Numbered from the stretch's first letter, positions 34,081 through 43,177 are shown. The stretch: DNA of 64,000 bases from Gp6-AA40 sp035492455 (GCA_035492455.1 DATJJE010000051.1:58524-122523); one strand, 5' to 3'. Notes: a model not told the origin generated them from the sequence alone. Program-made: numbers and translations.

Positions 34081-35253
34081 ATGCGCAGTCGTACCCCGTC
34101 CCTTACCGCCTGGATTATCGTCATTTTCGGTTTTGTCGCGTTCAGCCCGCGCGCATCGCTGCAGCAGCGAATCGGGCCGTCTGCCGGAAAGGGCGGCGTC
34201 GGCGACATCACCGGCGAGTACGAGATTCCCGATCCGAACTGGCCGCAATGGGCCCATCCCTACCCAAAACCTGGCTACATCTGGGGATCGCAAGGCGGGG
34301 TGTTCGCCGAGTCGCCCAATCGCATTTATCTCGCCAACCGCGGTGAGCTGAAACTTCCGGATAAAGTCCCGCCGAACTTCCCGGGCAATTGGGGTTTCTT
34401 CAACCAGATGGCTGCGACGCAGCCGATCGCGAACATGGTCAATTGCATTGTCGTCGTCGACGGCAACGGCAAGTTGATCGAAGCGTGGAACCAGTGGGAC
34501 AAGCTGTTCGAGTGGGGGCGCGGACCGCACCAGGTTTACATCAGTCCGTACGATCCCGAACGGCACGTCTGGGTCGTCGACGACATGCGGCACGTCATCT
34601 ACCGCTTTACACATGACGGCAAGCAGCTGGTGCAGACGATGGGCGTGCTCGACGAGTTCGGCGAGAACGACGACCTCACGCGCTTCCGCCGGCCGACGAT
34701 GATCGATTGGCTGCCGGACGGCACGTTCTTCGTGGCCGACGGCTACGGCAACACGCGCGTCGTGAAGTTCGACAAGACCGGGAAGGCGCTGCTGAAGTGG
34801 GGATCGCGTGGCACCGGCCCGGGTCAGTTCAACACACCGCACGGCATCGCCGTCGGCGGATCGCCTCCGCGCGTGTTTGTATCCGATCGCGGCAACCGCC
34901 GCATCCAGGTGTTCGATACCGACGGCAAGTTCCTCGAGGAGTGGCCGGGCATCGCGCCGCACAGCATGTTGATGAGCGCCGACGAGCATGTGTGGGCCGT
35001 CGACAGCCTCACCGATCGCATCGTCAAGTTCGATCTATCAGGGCACGTCGAGTTTTCGTTTGGCCAGTTCGGCACGCGGCCCGGCTACACGTGGGCGCCG
35101 CATCAGATCACGGCCGACTCGGATGGCAACCTGTATCTGTCCGAGGTCTTCGGGGGACGCACGCAGAAGTACCACCCGAAGCCGAACGCCGATCCGACAA
35201 AGCTGGTGTGGGGCCGCTCGCTGATGCCGCTCGCGAACGCGCGGACCAACTAA
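34081..35253 (+). CDS. Secreted NHL-repeat beta-propeller protein
   Basis: 390 residues from ATG 34081, which follows GGAAGGAGGG. After a signal region the protein has a run of NHL blades: FRRPTMIDWLPDGTFFVADGYGNTRVVKFD, then GPGQFNTPHGIAV, VFVSDRGNRRIQVFD, and WAPHQITADSDGNLYLSEV. NHL propellers bind ligands or act as lyases (peptidylglycine-type); no catalytic set can be assigned. A small secreted protein follows after 10 bases. Function unknown. Confidence 0.82.
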   Translation: MRSRTPSLTAWIIVIFGFVAFSPRASLQQRIGPSAGKGGVGDITGEYEIPDPNWPQWAHPYPKPGYIWGSQGGVFAESPNRIYLANRGELKLPDKVPPNFPGNWGFFNQMAATQPIANMVNCIVVVDGNGKLIEAWNQWDKLFEWGRGPHQVYISPYDPERHVWVVDDMRHVIYRFTHDGKQLVQTMGVLDEFGENDDLTRFRRPTMIDWLPDGTFFVADGYGNTRVVKFDKTGKALLKWGSRGTGPGQFNTPHGIAVGGSPPRVFVSDRGNRRIQVFDTDGKFLEEWPGIAPHSMLMSADEHVWAVDSLTDRIVKFDLSGHVEFSFGQFGTRPGYTWAPHQITADSDGNLYLSEVFGGRTQKYHPKPNADPTKLVWGRSLMPLANARTN

Positions 35254-35263
35254 GGAGGCGCCG

Positions 35264-35746
35264 ATGAAGCGCATCACGTTATTACTGGTTGCGTTGACGC
35301 TTGTCGTCCCTGCCGCCTTGGCGCAGAGCAAGCCGGATTTCTCCGGGACATGGAAACTGTCCGGGACGATGCCGGCTAACTATCCAGGTTCGGCTGGATG
35401 GGGCGTGCCGTCACCGACGCTCGTCGTCAAACAAAGCCCGACGGAGGTGACCATCCAGGCCGGTCAGTACGGGCCGACGCCGATGACCGTCGTTTACAAA
35501 CTGGATGGCACCGACACGATCTGGGAAGCGTCGTCCGCAACGCAGTCAGGAGCAACCGCGATGGTGAAGTGGCGGACGAAGGCACGGTGGGACGGCAATA
35601 AGTTGATTCTCTTTACATGGAACACGGCACTGAATCAGATGCGCGATGTGATGACGGTCAGCAACGGTGCGCTGACGATCCAGCGTGGAACGGAGCAGCC
35701 AGGACCGTCGACCAACGCGACGCTGACATACGCCAAAGGGTCGTAG
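35264..35746 (+). CDS. Small secreted beta-rich protein (PDFSGTW type)
   Basis: 160 residues, signal peptide ending ALAQ, then KPDFSGTWKL and a series of strands (TLVVKQSPTEVTIQAG, MTVVYKLDG, KLILFTWNTA), consistent with a lipocalin-like barrel. The AAGGAGG site overlaps the end of the upstream gene. The last 60 bases recur as a decayed fragment at 39222-39288. The 'DFSGTW' opening resembles that of the SGVW family but the remainder does not. Function unknown. Confidence 0.75.
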   Translation: MKRITLLLVALTLVVPAALAQSKPDFSGTWKLSGTMPANYPGSAGWGVPSPTLVVKQSPTEVTIQAGQYGPTPMTVVYKLDGTDTIWEASSATQSGATAMVKWRTKARWDGNKLILFTWNTALNQMRDVMTVSNGALTIQRGTEQPGPSTNATLTYAKGS

Positions 35747-35882
35747 GACGCAGAGATTTGTCTGCGGTTCCCCAACCGCACGCCAGATTTCGTGCAGGCA
35801 TAGTATCGATTCTTCGCGATGCGAGTGGCAGCAGGCCCGGCGCGTGTCTTGCCTCCGGCCGCGGTGCAGAGGTCTCCCTCCC

Positions 35883-36722
35883 GTGCCTGACAAATCCGGC
35901 CCACCCACAGCTCCTGCGGAGTTCGGCGAACGCCTTCTGCGCGGACGCGAGCAGAAGAAGCGCAGCCTGGAGGACATCGCGGATACCACAAAGATTGCCC
36001 TTCACCAGTTGCGATTGCTTGAACGCGGCGATCTCCACCGTTTGCCGGCTGGAATCTACCGCCGGGCGATTGTTCGTCAGTATGCCGCAGCCGTCGGCCT
36101 GAATGTGGATGACACGTTACGTGACCTCGCGACCATTGCCGTGGAGGGTGACGAGAGTGATCACACGCGCGAGGCAGGCGTCGGCCGCCACGGCAATGTC
36201 CGTTCGTCTTCGTTTTCAACGGCGTTGTGGTCGAGCGCGGCTCTCGTCGTTCTAGGAGCAATTGCGGCGGTAGCGACCGCTTGGTACCGTGCGGGAACGA
36301 CCGCACCGGCGGCGGAAGTTCCTGCGCAGGCGGCGACTGCACCGATGGCGGAGGCTGACGCGCCCGCAGTTGCCCTCGTCGCCGCCACTGAAACCGTGCG
36401 CGCTGCGGCCGGAGACATCGACCTCGTAACCGAGCCGGCGGCTTCGCCGAAGCAGCCGGAGACGGTCAACGTTGCCGAAGCTGACGAGACGGAAGGTGCG
36501 TTGCGGATCACCTCGGAACCCGCAGGCGCGCAAATAACGGTAAACGGCATCGGGTGGGGCGTGACCCCGGTCACCATTCCGTACATGCCGTTTGGGAGCA
36601 AAGTGATTCGCGCAACGAAACCTGGTTACGTCAGCGCGCAGCGAGGGTTCGACTTCGCACCCGACCGTCGTGTCCAGACGGTACGCATTCGGCTCTCTCC
36701 AGAGTCTCCGGAAACCCGCTAA
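35883..36722 (+). CDS. RodZ-like protein: HTH_25, membrane helix and PEGA domain
   Basis: 279 residues. Residues about 12-85 form a helix-turn-helix of the RodZ type (FGERLLRGREQKKRSLEDIADTTKI...LRLLERGDLHRLPAGIYRRAIVRQYA). One membrane helix (about 115-137) separates it from an Ala-rich periplasmic linker and a C-terminal PEGA domain (LRITSEPAGAQITVNGIGWGVTPVTI), a surface beta domain. RodZ links MreB to the envelope, but its usual DUF4115 tail is replaced by PEGA. GTG 35883 is chosen; an upstream in-frame start has a poor context. Confidence 0.75.
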   Translation: MPDKSGPPTAPAEFGERLLRGREQKKRSLEDIADTTKIALHQLRLLERGDLHRLPAGIYRRAIVRQYAAAVGLNVDDTLRDLATIAVEGDESDHTREAGVGRHGNVRSSSFSTALWSSAALVVLGAIAAVATAWYRAGTTAPAAEVPAQAATAPMAEADAPAVALVAATETVRAAAGDIDLVTEPAASPKQPETVNVAEADETEGALRITSEPAGAQITVNGIGWGVTPVTIPYMPFGSKVIRATKPGYVSAQRGFDFAPDRRVQTVRIRLSPESPETR

Positions 36723-36772
36723 GGCCCTCAGCCGCGTCTCTACTTCGTCGCTAGAATCCTTGCGGAGGCCTG

Positions 36773-37462
36773 ATGTCAAACTTGATTTCCCGCCGCGAGC
36801 TGTTGAAGCGCGCCGGCATCGTTGGTGCGGCGGCCGTGGTGCCCGGTGGTGCGCGGCAGCTGCCCGATGATCATGCGACGACCACGCCTCCGCAACCTGC
36901 AGCGGTGCGCGAGCCGCTCGAGCAGTTAACCGCAACGGAGTCCGAGGCGCTCGAAGCGATCGTCGAGAGGATTATTCCGAGCGACGCTCGCGGCCCCGGT
37001 GCGAAGGAGGCGCGGGCCGCACGCTACATCGACCGCGCGCTCGGCGGCGCCCTTGTCTCGTCGCGCGCGCTTTACACAGCCGGCCTCGCGGCGATCGATC
37101 GCGCTGCGCAGTCGTCGCACGGCAAACGGTTCAAGGATCTGCTCGCGGATGAGCAGGACGACATCCTTTCCAGCTTCGAGTCCGGCACTGTTCAACGCTT
37201 TGACGAAGCCGCAGCGTTCTTCGCGCTGGTGAGAGCGCACACTCTCCAGGGAACCTTCTGCGATCCGTATTACGGCGGGAACGCAGGCTTCGTTGGTTGG
37301 GATCTGATTGGATATCCCGGCGTACGAACGCTGGTGACGCCGGATGAACAGCGGCTGGGCACGGACGTGCCGTTCAATCACAAGTCGGCGTACGACTACG
37401 AGATGTTCACCAAGGCCGTCGCAAGCGCCGCACCGATGGGAGCCATGACGCATGGCGACTAG
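36773..37462 (+). CDS. Gluconate 2-dehydrogenase subunit 3 family protein, Tat-exported
   Basis: 229 residues. A twin-arginine signal (SRRELLKRAGIVGAAAVVPGG) precedes the subunit 3 core (LTATESEALEAIVERIIPSD..GPGAKEA.AARYIDRAL...FFALVRAHTLQGTFCDPYYGGN). This is the small subunit of GMC-type membrane-associated dehydrogenases and carries the export signal for the complex. It overlaps the GMC gene by 11 bases. Confidence 0.9.
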   Translation: MSNLISRRELLKRAGIVGAAAVVPGGARQLPDDHATTTPPQPAAVREPLEQLTATESEALEAIVERIIPSDARGPGAKEARAARYIDRALGGALVSSRALYTAGLAAIDRAAQSSHGKRFKDLLADEQDDILSSFESGTVQRFDEAAAFFALVRAHTLQGTFCDPYYGGNAGFVGWDLIGYPGVRTLVTPDEQRLGTDVPFNHKSAYDYEMFTKAVASAAPMGAMTHGD

Positions 37463-39170
37463 ATTGAGAGAAACCGAGGTCGTCATCGTCGGTCTTGGCG
37501 CGGTCGGCGGCGTCGCAGCGCTTCCGTTGACGCAAGCCGGGATCGAGGTGGTCGCACTGGAAGCGGGGACCTGGCTGACGAAGCGTGACTTCGCTCCCGA
37601 CGAGCTCCGCAACAATTTCCGCGGATGGCCGCAGTCAGCGCAGAAAGCGAATCGCGAGATTCCCACGCACCGCGCAACGGCGGCGTCGCCGGCGTTCCCG
37701 CGGCTGGCGATTCATCCAATGATGAACGCGGTCGGCGGTACGTCGCTGCATTATTGGGCCCAGAGCTGGCGGTTGAACCCGTGGGATTTCAAGGTAGTGA
37801 GCGAAACGAAGCGCCGTTACGGCGCGTCGCGCATACCGGCCGGGTCCACGGTCGAGGACTGGCCGTTCGAGTACGAGGAGCTCGAGCCTTACTACGAGAA
37901 AGTCGAACTCGAGGTCGGAGTTTCGGGTGTCGCAGGCAACGTGAACGGTACGATCGACCGCCGCGGCAACGTATTTGAGGGCCGGCGACGCCGCGAGTAT
38001 CCGATGCCTCCGCTTCGCGGCACCGGCTTCACCGACCTGATGGCAGCCGCGGCGCGAACGGTCGGCTGGCATCCGTTTCCGGGCCCGGCCGCCGTCAATT
38101 CGCGCCTTTATCAGAATCGCTCCGCTTGCATGTATCACGGGTTCTGCAACCGTGGTGGCTGCCACGTCGATGCGAAAGGTTCGACGGCCGTCACCACGAT
38201 CCCGAAAGCGCAGTCGACGGGACGGCTGAAGGTCGTCACGCGCGCTTACGTCACCAGCATCGATGCCGACAGCGACGGCCGTGTGACGGGCGTGACTTAC
38301 CTCGTCGACGGCATGGAGTATCAGCAGCCAGCGAGAGTCGTTCTGCTGGCGAGCTACACGTACGAGAACGTCAGGCTCCTCCTCCTGTCGAAGTCGAAGG
38401 CGTATCCAAACGGCCTATCAAATAACCAAGGTCAGGTCGGCAGGCACTACTTCAGCCATAACCAGACGGCCGGCGTGTCGGCGCTCTTTCCGTGGAACAC
38501 GAACAGCTGGTACGGCCTGCCGGCACAGGGCACGGCCGTCGATGACTGGGCCGACGACAACTTCGATCATGCGGGCGTCGACTTCATCGGCGGCGGGAAC
38601 CTCTGGGTGTACTCGGACCGGCGTCCGATCGCCGCGGCCAGCATGAGCACGTTCGGCAGAACCGGAAAGTCGTGGGGGTCCGAATGGAAGGCCTTCATCG
38701 CGGAGAACGCCGATCGGACCAACACGTCGTATCTTCAGAAGACGACGCTGCCGTACGAGACCAACTACCTGGATCTAGATCCGGTCGTGAAAGACCCGCT
38801 GGGATTCAACGTGTGTCGAATCACCGCGGAGTACAAGGAGAACGAACGCAAGATCGCTGTCTTCATCCAAGACAAGATGGAGCAGTGGTATCGGGCCGCC
38901 GGCGCGATTGCCGTCGAGCGTGCACCCATTGGCCCGATGGGCCCGTCGACGCATGCCTACGGCGGCACACGCATGGGCGACAACGCGGAGACGAACGTCG
39001 TAGATCGCTGGGGATTCTCACACGAGGCGCCCAACCTGGGTGTGCTCGGCGCGTCGACAATGGGCACGAGCGGCGCGCGCAATCCGACGCTGACGGCGCA
39101 GGCGCTCGCGTGGCGCACGGCCGATCACCTTGCCAGAAATTTCAATGCGCTTGCGCGGAGGCGGACCTGA
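37452..39170 (+). CDS. GMC-family flavin oxidoreductase (dehydrogenase large subunit)
   Basis: 572 residues with no signal of its own; export is expected with the Tat-borne subunit 3. The FAD-binding GLGAVGG lies near the N-terminus (VVIVGLGAVGGVAALPL), AVGGTSLHYWAQ follows, and the C-terminal block has HAYGGTRMGD and GTSGARNPTLTAQALAWR with the conserved His/Asn region. It oxidises an alcohol or sugar; substrate unknown. The third, cytochrome c, subunit usual for such complexes is not adjacent. Its stop codon lies inside the hairpin at 39162-39177, so the last residues (RRRT) are encoded by that element. Confidence 0.9.
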   Translation: MATRLRETEVVIVGLGAVGGVAALPLTQAGIEVVALEAGTWLTKRDFAPDELRNNFRGWPQSAQKANREIPTHRATAASPAFPRLAIHPMMNAVGGTSLHYWAQSWRLNPWDFKVVSETKRRYGASRIPAGSTVEDWPFEYEELEPYYEKVELEVGVSGVAGNVNGTIDRRGNVFEGRRRREYPMPPLRGTGFTDLMAAAARTVGWHPFPGPAAVNSRLYQNRSACMYHGFCNRGGCHVDAKGSTAVTTIPKAQSTGRLKVVTRAYVTSIDADSDGRVTGVTYLVDGMEYQQPARVVLLASYTYENVRLLLLSKSKAYPNGLSNNQGQVGRHYFSHNQTAGVSALFPWNTNSWYGLPAQGTAVDDWADDNFDHAGVDFIGGGNLWVYSDRRPIAAASMSTFGRTGKSWGSEWKAFIAENADRTNTSYLQKTTLPYETNYLDLDPVVKDPLGFNVCRITAEYKENERKIAVFIQDKMEQWYRAAGAIAVERAPIGPMGPSTHAYGGTRMGDNAETNVVDRWGFSHEAPNLGVLGASTMGTSGARNPTLTAQALAWRTADHLARNFNALARRRT

Positions 39171-39177
39171 AGGTCCG
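39162..39177. repeat. GGACC-TGA hairpin, overlapping a stop codon
   Basis: CGGACCT-GA-AGGTCCG, a perfect 7-base inverted repeat with a GA centre. The TGA of the GMC gene is at 39168-39170, in the centre of the element. Confidence 0.7.
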
Positions 39178-39221
39178 TCTCTACGAAGCGATCGTCGTCA
39201 GAACGTCGCGCGAATCCGCTG

Positions 39222-39288
39222 CCAGCGGGGAACGCAGTAGCCAGGACCCCGTCGACCAACGCGACGCTGACATACGCCAAAGGATGTA
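39222..39288 (+). pseudogene. Decayed 3' end of a copy of the secreted protein at 35264
   Basis: Bases 39251-39283 are identical to 35707-35739 (33 bases), the coding end of the intact gene, and the matching extends left with a few changes to about 39222. In the remnant a CAG has become TAG and two extra bases (ACCCCG for ACCG) shift the frame, so it cannot encode the tail. Nothing of the first 130 codons remains here. It ends against the convergent lipoprotein stop. Confidence 0.75.
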
Positions 39289-39289
39289 G

Positions 39290-40723
39290 TTACTGGCGTT
39301 TCAGACCGAAGTTCCAGAGTGAAACGGGGTCGCTGATGTTGAAGGTGCGATCTTCCGACGTGTAGCCGCTTTTCGACGCACGAACGACGAGTGAGCCGTA
39401 CAGCCCGCTGAGCGCGTAATGACCCGTGGCGTCGGAGACGACCTTCTGTCCACTGCCGAGTCCCGACACGATTTCCACCGTCGCGCCTTCGAGTGGTGCA
39501 AAGCCGGATGTCGTGTCGTACACCGTCCCCTCGAGACGCGCGCTAATCGGTGTCATCCGAATATTGAGCGGTTGATCGCTGCAAAGCGACGTCGTCATGA
39601 CTTCGTCGAAATAGCCAGGGTTTGTTGCACGCACCGTGAGCTGACCCAGTGCCAGCTCCTCCAGCCGATACTGACCCAGGCTGTCGCTGATCGTCGCGCG
39701 TCCGGCATTGGGTCCTGTCGTGACCTCGACGCGGACCCCGGGCAAGCGCGCGGCAAATTCAGTACGCCGCTCGCGTACCTCGCCGAATAACGCCCGTCTC
39801 GCCGTCCGTGCCACGTCGAAGTTCTGTAAGAAGGGACCATTGACAACGTTCGAGGCAGGCACCGTGACCGTCACATCCGATGTCGTGTATCCGTCCTTCT
39901 CGGCGCGCACACGGAACGTGCCCCACGCAACGCCGGAAATCTCGTACTGAGAACCTGCCCGGTCCGTGAGGCTGGACTTTCCGGCGTCCGGCCCGTCTAG
40001 TATCTGCACCAGGGCGCCGGTGATGGGCAAGCCCGCGCATGGCGGCGCGTCGCGCACGATTCCGTACAACGTGACCCGGTTGCGATCCATCACGAGATCG
40101 CGCGCGGTGGTGCCAGCGACAAGGACGTCGACGGTGCGCGCGTTATACCCAACCTTGCGCATCTCCAGCACATATTCCTGCGCGACGAGACCGGTGAGCG
40201 TGTAGAAGCCGCGTTCATCGGTCGTGGCAGCGGCGACCACTTGGCCACCGTGCCTCAGGTCTATCTCGACGCCTGCGACGTTTTCGTTGAGTGGCGTCGC
40301 CCGAAGGACTCCAGAGAGGGTGTACGTTTGCGCGGGAGGACCGGGCGACGGATCGGGCGACGGACCGGACGGCGGAACTGACGGCGCGACGACCGTCAGC
40401 GCCATATTCCCGCTCACGCTCTGATAGGTCGCGGTGATCAGCGCCGATCCATTCGCGACCGCCGTGACGAGCCCGGCGCTGGATACCGTCGCGATTGCGG
40501 AATCCGACGAACTCCAGGTTGCCTGTACGGTGACGTCCCGTGTGCTGCCATCGGAAAAGCCTGCGACCGCCGAAAGCTGATACCGGGTCCCGGTCGGCAC
40601 CGCTGTGACTGTGACCGAGCGCGCTACGGCGCTTGGCGTCGTCGGCTCATGGCACGCGCCGCCTAAAGCCACCAACGCGATGACATACGCAAAACGCAAG
40701 ATGGCATGGCGGCGCATGCGCAT
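39290..40723 (-). CDS. Lipoprotein with BIG2 Ig-like and repeated carboxypeptidase-regulatory domains
   Basis: 477 residues from ATG 40723; an open upstream extension lacks features. A lipobox (VALVALGGACHEP) anchors it. Residues about 30-115 are a bacterial Ig-like 2 domain (WSSSDSAIATVSSAGLVTAVANGSALITAT), then a Pro/Ser-rich spacer and four carboxypeptidase-regulatory-like Ig folds (YTLSGVLRATPLNENVAGVEI; VTLYGIVRDAPP; RALFGEVRER; ARLEGTVYDTTSGFAPLEG). This is a long surface-exposed chain without catalytic sites, perhaps an adhesin or scaffold. GTG/ATG alternatives upstream exist at 40738. Confidence 0.78.
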   Translation of the reverse strand: MRMRRHAILRFAYVIALVALGGACHEPTTPSAVARSVTVTAVPTGTRYQLSAVAGFSDGSTRDVTVQATWSSSDSAIATVSSAGLVTAVANGSALITATYQSVSGNMALTVVAPSVPPSGPSPDPSPGPPAQTYTLSGVLRATPLNENVAGVEIDLRHGGQVVAAATTDERGFYTLTGLVAQEYVLEMRKVGYNARTVDVLVAGTTARDLVMDRNRVTLYGIVRDAPPCAGLPITGALVQILDGPDAGKSSLTDRAGSQYEISGVAWGTFRVRAEKDGYTTSDVTVTVPASNVVNGPFLQNFDVARTARRALFGEVRERRTEFAARLPGVRVEVTTGPNAGRATISDSLGQYRLEELALGQLTVRATNPGYFDEVMTTSLCSDQPLNIRMTPISARLEGTVYDTTSGFAPLEGATVEIVSGLGSGQKVVSDATGHYALSGLYGSLVVRASKSGYTSEDRTFNISDPVSLWNFGLKRQ

Positions 40724-40792
40724 GAGGCCTGCGGGCATTGCGAGGCCTGTGCCACGGCCGTTTGCCTGATAGTTCGCGCGCTGCGCGAGTGG

Positions 40793-40880
40793 ATGACGCA
40801 ACGGTGCAACATGCTGGTGTTGCGCAGACGCGACAGGAGAACCGACCAAGGTGCACGGACACGTCGCGGCGTTGCGTCAT
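40793..40880. promoter_or_regulatory. Cluster of GCAAC/GTTGC half-sites in a divergent promoter region
   Basis: ATGACGCAACG (40793-40803) and CGTTGCGTCAT (40870-40880) form a perfect 11-base inverted repeat 66 bases apart. Between them GCAACA (40806-40811) and TGTTGC (40818-40823) make a smaller dyad. A possible -10, CATACT (40878-40883), overlaps the right arm and would give a short leader for the carbamoyltransferase. A two-site operator able to loop is suggested. Confidence 0.45.
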
Positions 40881-40896
40881 ACTAGCCGCGTCTTCC

Positions 40897-42762
40897 ATGC
40901 ACATCCTGGGGATCTCGGCGCACTACCATGACAGCGCCGCCGCGCTGGTCAGCGACGGCGAGATCGTCGCCGCCGCCCAGGAAGAGCGATTCACCCGCAG
41001 GAAGCACGACCCGTCATTTCCGCAGCACGCGATCGAATATTGCCTGCGCGAGGCATGCATCCAGCTCGCGGACCTCGACTACATCGCCTTCTACGAGAAG
41101 TCGCTGATCAAGTTCGATCGGCTGCTCGAGACGTATCTGTCGTATGCGCCGTCCGGATTCCGCAGCTTCCGCGCGGCGATGCCCGTCTGGCTGAAAGACA
41201 AGCTGTTCATGCGCGGGAAGCTGCGCGCGCATCTGCGGTCCGCTGACGGTAAAGGTCCGCGCCGCCCACCCATTGTCTTCACGGAGCACCATGAAAGCCA
41301 CGCCGCCAGCGCGTTCTTTCCAAGCCCGTTCGAACGTGCCGCCATCCTCACGATCGACGGAGTGGGCGAGTGGGCCACCGCGACCTATGGCAAAGGCGAA
41401 GGCAACAAGCTGACGCTCCTCGGCCAATTGGAATTCCCGCATTCGCTTGGCCTGCTGTATTCCGCGTTCACGTATTACTGCGGCTTCAAGGTGAACAGCG
41501 GCGAATACAAACTCATGGGCCTCGCGCCGTACGGGCGGCCTGTCTACGAGGAGGTGATTCTCGATCGCGTCATCGATCTGAAAGCCGACGGCAGCGTGTG
41601 GTTGAACCAGGAGTACTTCAACTACTGCCAGGGCCTGACGATGACGAGCGCGAAGTTTCACGAACTGTTCGGCGGTCCGCCCCGCATGCCGGAGTCGCCG
41701 TTCGAACAGCGTCACATGGACATCGCGGCCAGCATCCAGAGGGTTACCGAAGAAGCAATGCTGCGAATGGCGCGCGAGGTGCACCGCCAAACCGGCATGA
41801 AACATCTCGTGATGGCCGGCGGTGTCGCGCTGAACTGCGTCGCCAACGGGAGGATTCTGCGCGAGGGGCCGTTTGACGACATCTGGATCCAGCCCGCGGC
41901 CGGTGATGCAGGCGGGGCGCTCGGCGCGGCGACATTCGTGTGGCATCAACTGTTGAACAAGCCACGCGTTCCGCTCCCGAGCGACAGTCAGAAGGGGAGT
42001 CTTCTCGGTCCTTCGTTCTCGAACGTCGAAATCCAGGATTTCCTCGCCACGGTCGGCGTTCCCGGTTCGTGCTACGACGAGGACGAACTTCTCGACGTCG
42101 TTGCGCGTCTGCTCGCGGACGGAAAGATCGTCGGCTGGTTTTCAGGTCGCATGGAGTTCGGTCCGCGCGCGCTCGGCGCGAGAAGCATCCTCGGCGACGC
42201 GCGCCACCCGGCCATGCAGACGGCCATGAACCTGAAGATCAAGTTCCGGGAGAGCTTCCGTCCGTTCGCGCCATGCGTGCTGCAGGAACGGGTGCACGAG
42301 TACTTCGAGATGAAGCCCGGTCAGCAGTCGCCTTACATGTTGCTGGTCGCGCCGGTCTCCGATCGCCTGCGCCTGACGCCCGCCGCTGACGACCTGCGGA
42401 CGATGCGTGAGCATCCGGATCTGCGGCAGCGCGTCAACATCGTCCGGTCGAGCATTCCAGCGGTGACGCATGTCGATTACAGCGCCCGCATCCAGACGGT
42501 GGACGAGGAGCGACACGGACGCTTCTATCGATTGATGAAGGCGTTCGAACGGCTGACCGGCTGCGCCGTTATCGTCAACACCAGCTTCAACGTGCGTGGG
42601 GAACCGATGGTCTGCAGGCCGGAACAGGCGTATCGCTGTTTTGCGGCAACCGAGATGGATGCCCTCGTACTGGAGAATTACGTGGTGCTCAAAGAACGCC
42701 TGCCGGAGCGCGTGCGTGACACGGAGCGCGCGGCGTATCTCGAGCAGTTCGCGTTGGACTGA
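40897..42762 (+). CDS. Carbamoyltransferase, NodU/CmcH family
   Basis: 621 residues from ATG 40897 (MHILGISAHYHDSAAALVSDG, the family N-terminus). The N-terminal ASKHA-fold part includes HESHAASAFFPSPF and LTIDGVGEWAT; the C-terminal carbamoyltransferase part includes GWFSGRMEFGPRALGARSIL, RPFAP and VNTSFNVRGEPMV. It transfers the carbamoyl group of carbamoyl phosphate to a hydroxyl via a carbamoyl-adenylate. The two following genes are the usual companions of NodU proteins outside antibiotic clusters, pointing to cell-surface glycan or metabolite decoration. Confidence 0.93.
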   Translation: MHILGISAHYHDSAAALVSDGEIVAAAQEERFTRRKHDPSFPQHAIEYCLREACIQLADLDYIAFYEKSLIKFDRLLETYLSYAPSGFRSFRAAMPVWLKDKLFMRGKLRAHLRSADGKGPRRPPIVFTEHHESHAASAFFPSPFERAAILTIDGVGEWATATYGKGEGNKLTLLGQLEFPHSLGLLYSAFTYYCGFKVNSGEYKLMGLAPYGRPVYEEVILDRVIDLKADGSVWLNQEYFNYCQGLTMTSAKFHELFGGPPRMPESPFEQRHMDIAASIQRVTEEAMLRMAREVHRQTGMKHLVMAGGVALNCVANGRILREGPFDDIWIQPAAGDAGGALGAATFVWHQLLNKPRVPLPSDSQKGSLLGPSFSNVEIQDFLATVGVPGSCYDEDELLDVVARLLADGKIVGWFSGRMEFGPRALGARSILGDARHPAMQTAMNLKIKFRESFRPFAPCVLQERVHEYFEMKPGQQSPYMLLVAPVSDRLRLTPAADDLRTMREHPDLRQRVNIVRSSIPAVTHVDYSARIQTVDEERHGRFYRLMKAFERLTGCAVIVNTSFNVRGEPMVCRPEQAYRCFAATEMDALVLENYVVLKERLPERVRDTERAAYLEQFALD

Positions 42763-42766
42763 CCGG

Positions 42767-43177
42767 ATGATCGCCATCAACCTTCACCCGACCGATCGCA
42801 TGCTTCGACAGTTCGCCGGCGCATGGCTCGTCGCGTTCAGCGGCCTGGCGGCCACGCAGTGGCTGCTGCGCGGTCACCTGCGCACCGCGGCAGCTCTTTT
42901 TGGCGTTGCGCTGATCGTCGGCGTCGCAGGGCTACTGCGTCCGCGGGCGGTGCACTGGTTGTTCGTCGCAGCGACGATCGCGGCGTTTCCGATTGGGTGG
43001 GTGGTTTCCCAGGTCATGCTGTTTCTGCTTTTCGTCGGCGTCATCACACCTGTGGCGCTGTTGTTCAGGCTGCAGGGCCGCGATCGGCTGGCACGTCACC
43101 GACCCGAGCACGAGGGGAGCTACTGGAAACCGAAGACGACCACTGCAGACATGCGGCGCTATCTGCGTCAGTATTGA
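42767..43177 (+). CDS. SxtJ-like membrane protein
   Basis: 136 residues from ATG 42767, with three or four hydrophobic helices (LVAFSGLAATQWLL, TAAALFGVALIVGVAGLL, HWLFVAATIAAFPIGWVVSQVML) and a basic C-terminus (SYWKPKTTTADMRRYLRQY). Length, topology and position after a NodU carbamoyltransferase match the SxtJ family. It probably anchors or assists the carbamoyltransferase at the membrane; no chemistry is known. Confidence 0.8.
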   Translation: MIAINLHPTDRMLRQFAGAWLVAFSGLAATQWLLRGHLRTAAALFGVALIVGVAGLLRPRAVHWLFVAATIAAFPIGWVVSQVMLFLLFVGVITPVALLFRLQGRDRLARHRPEHEGSYWKPKTTTADMRRYLRQY

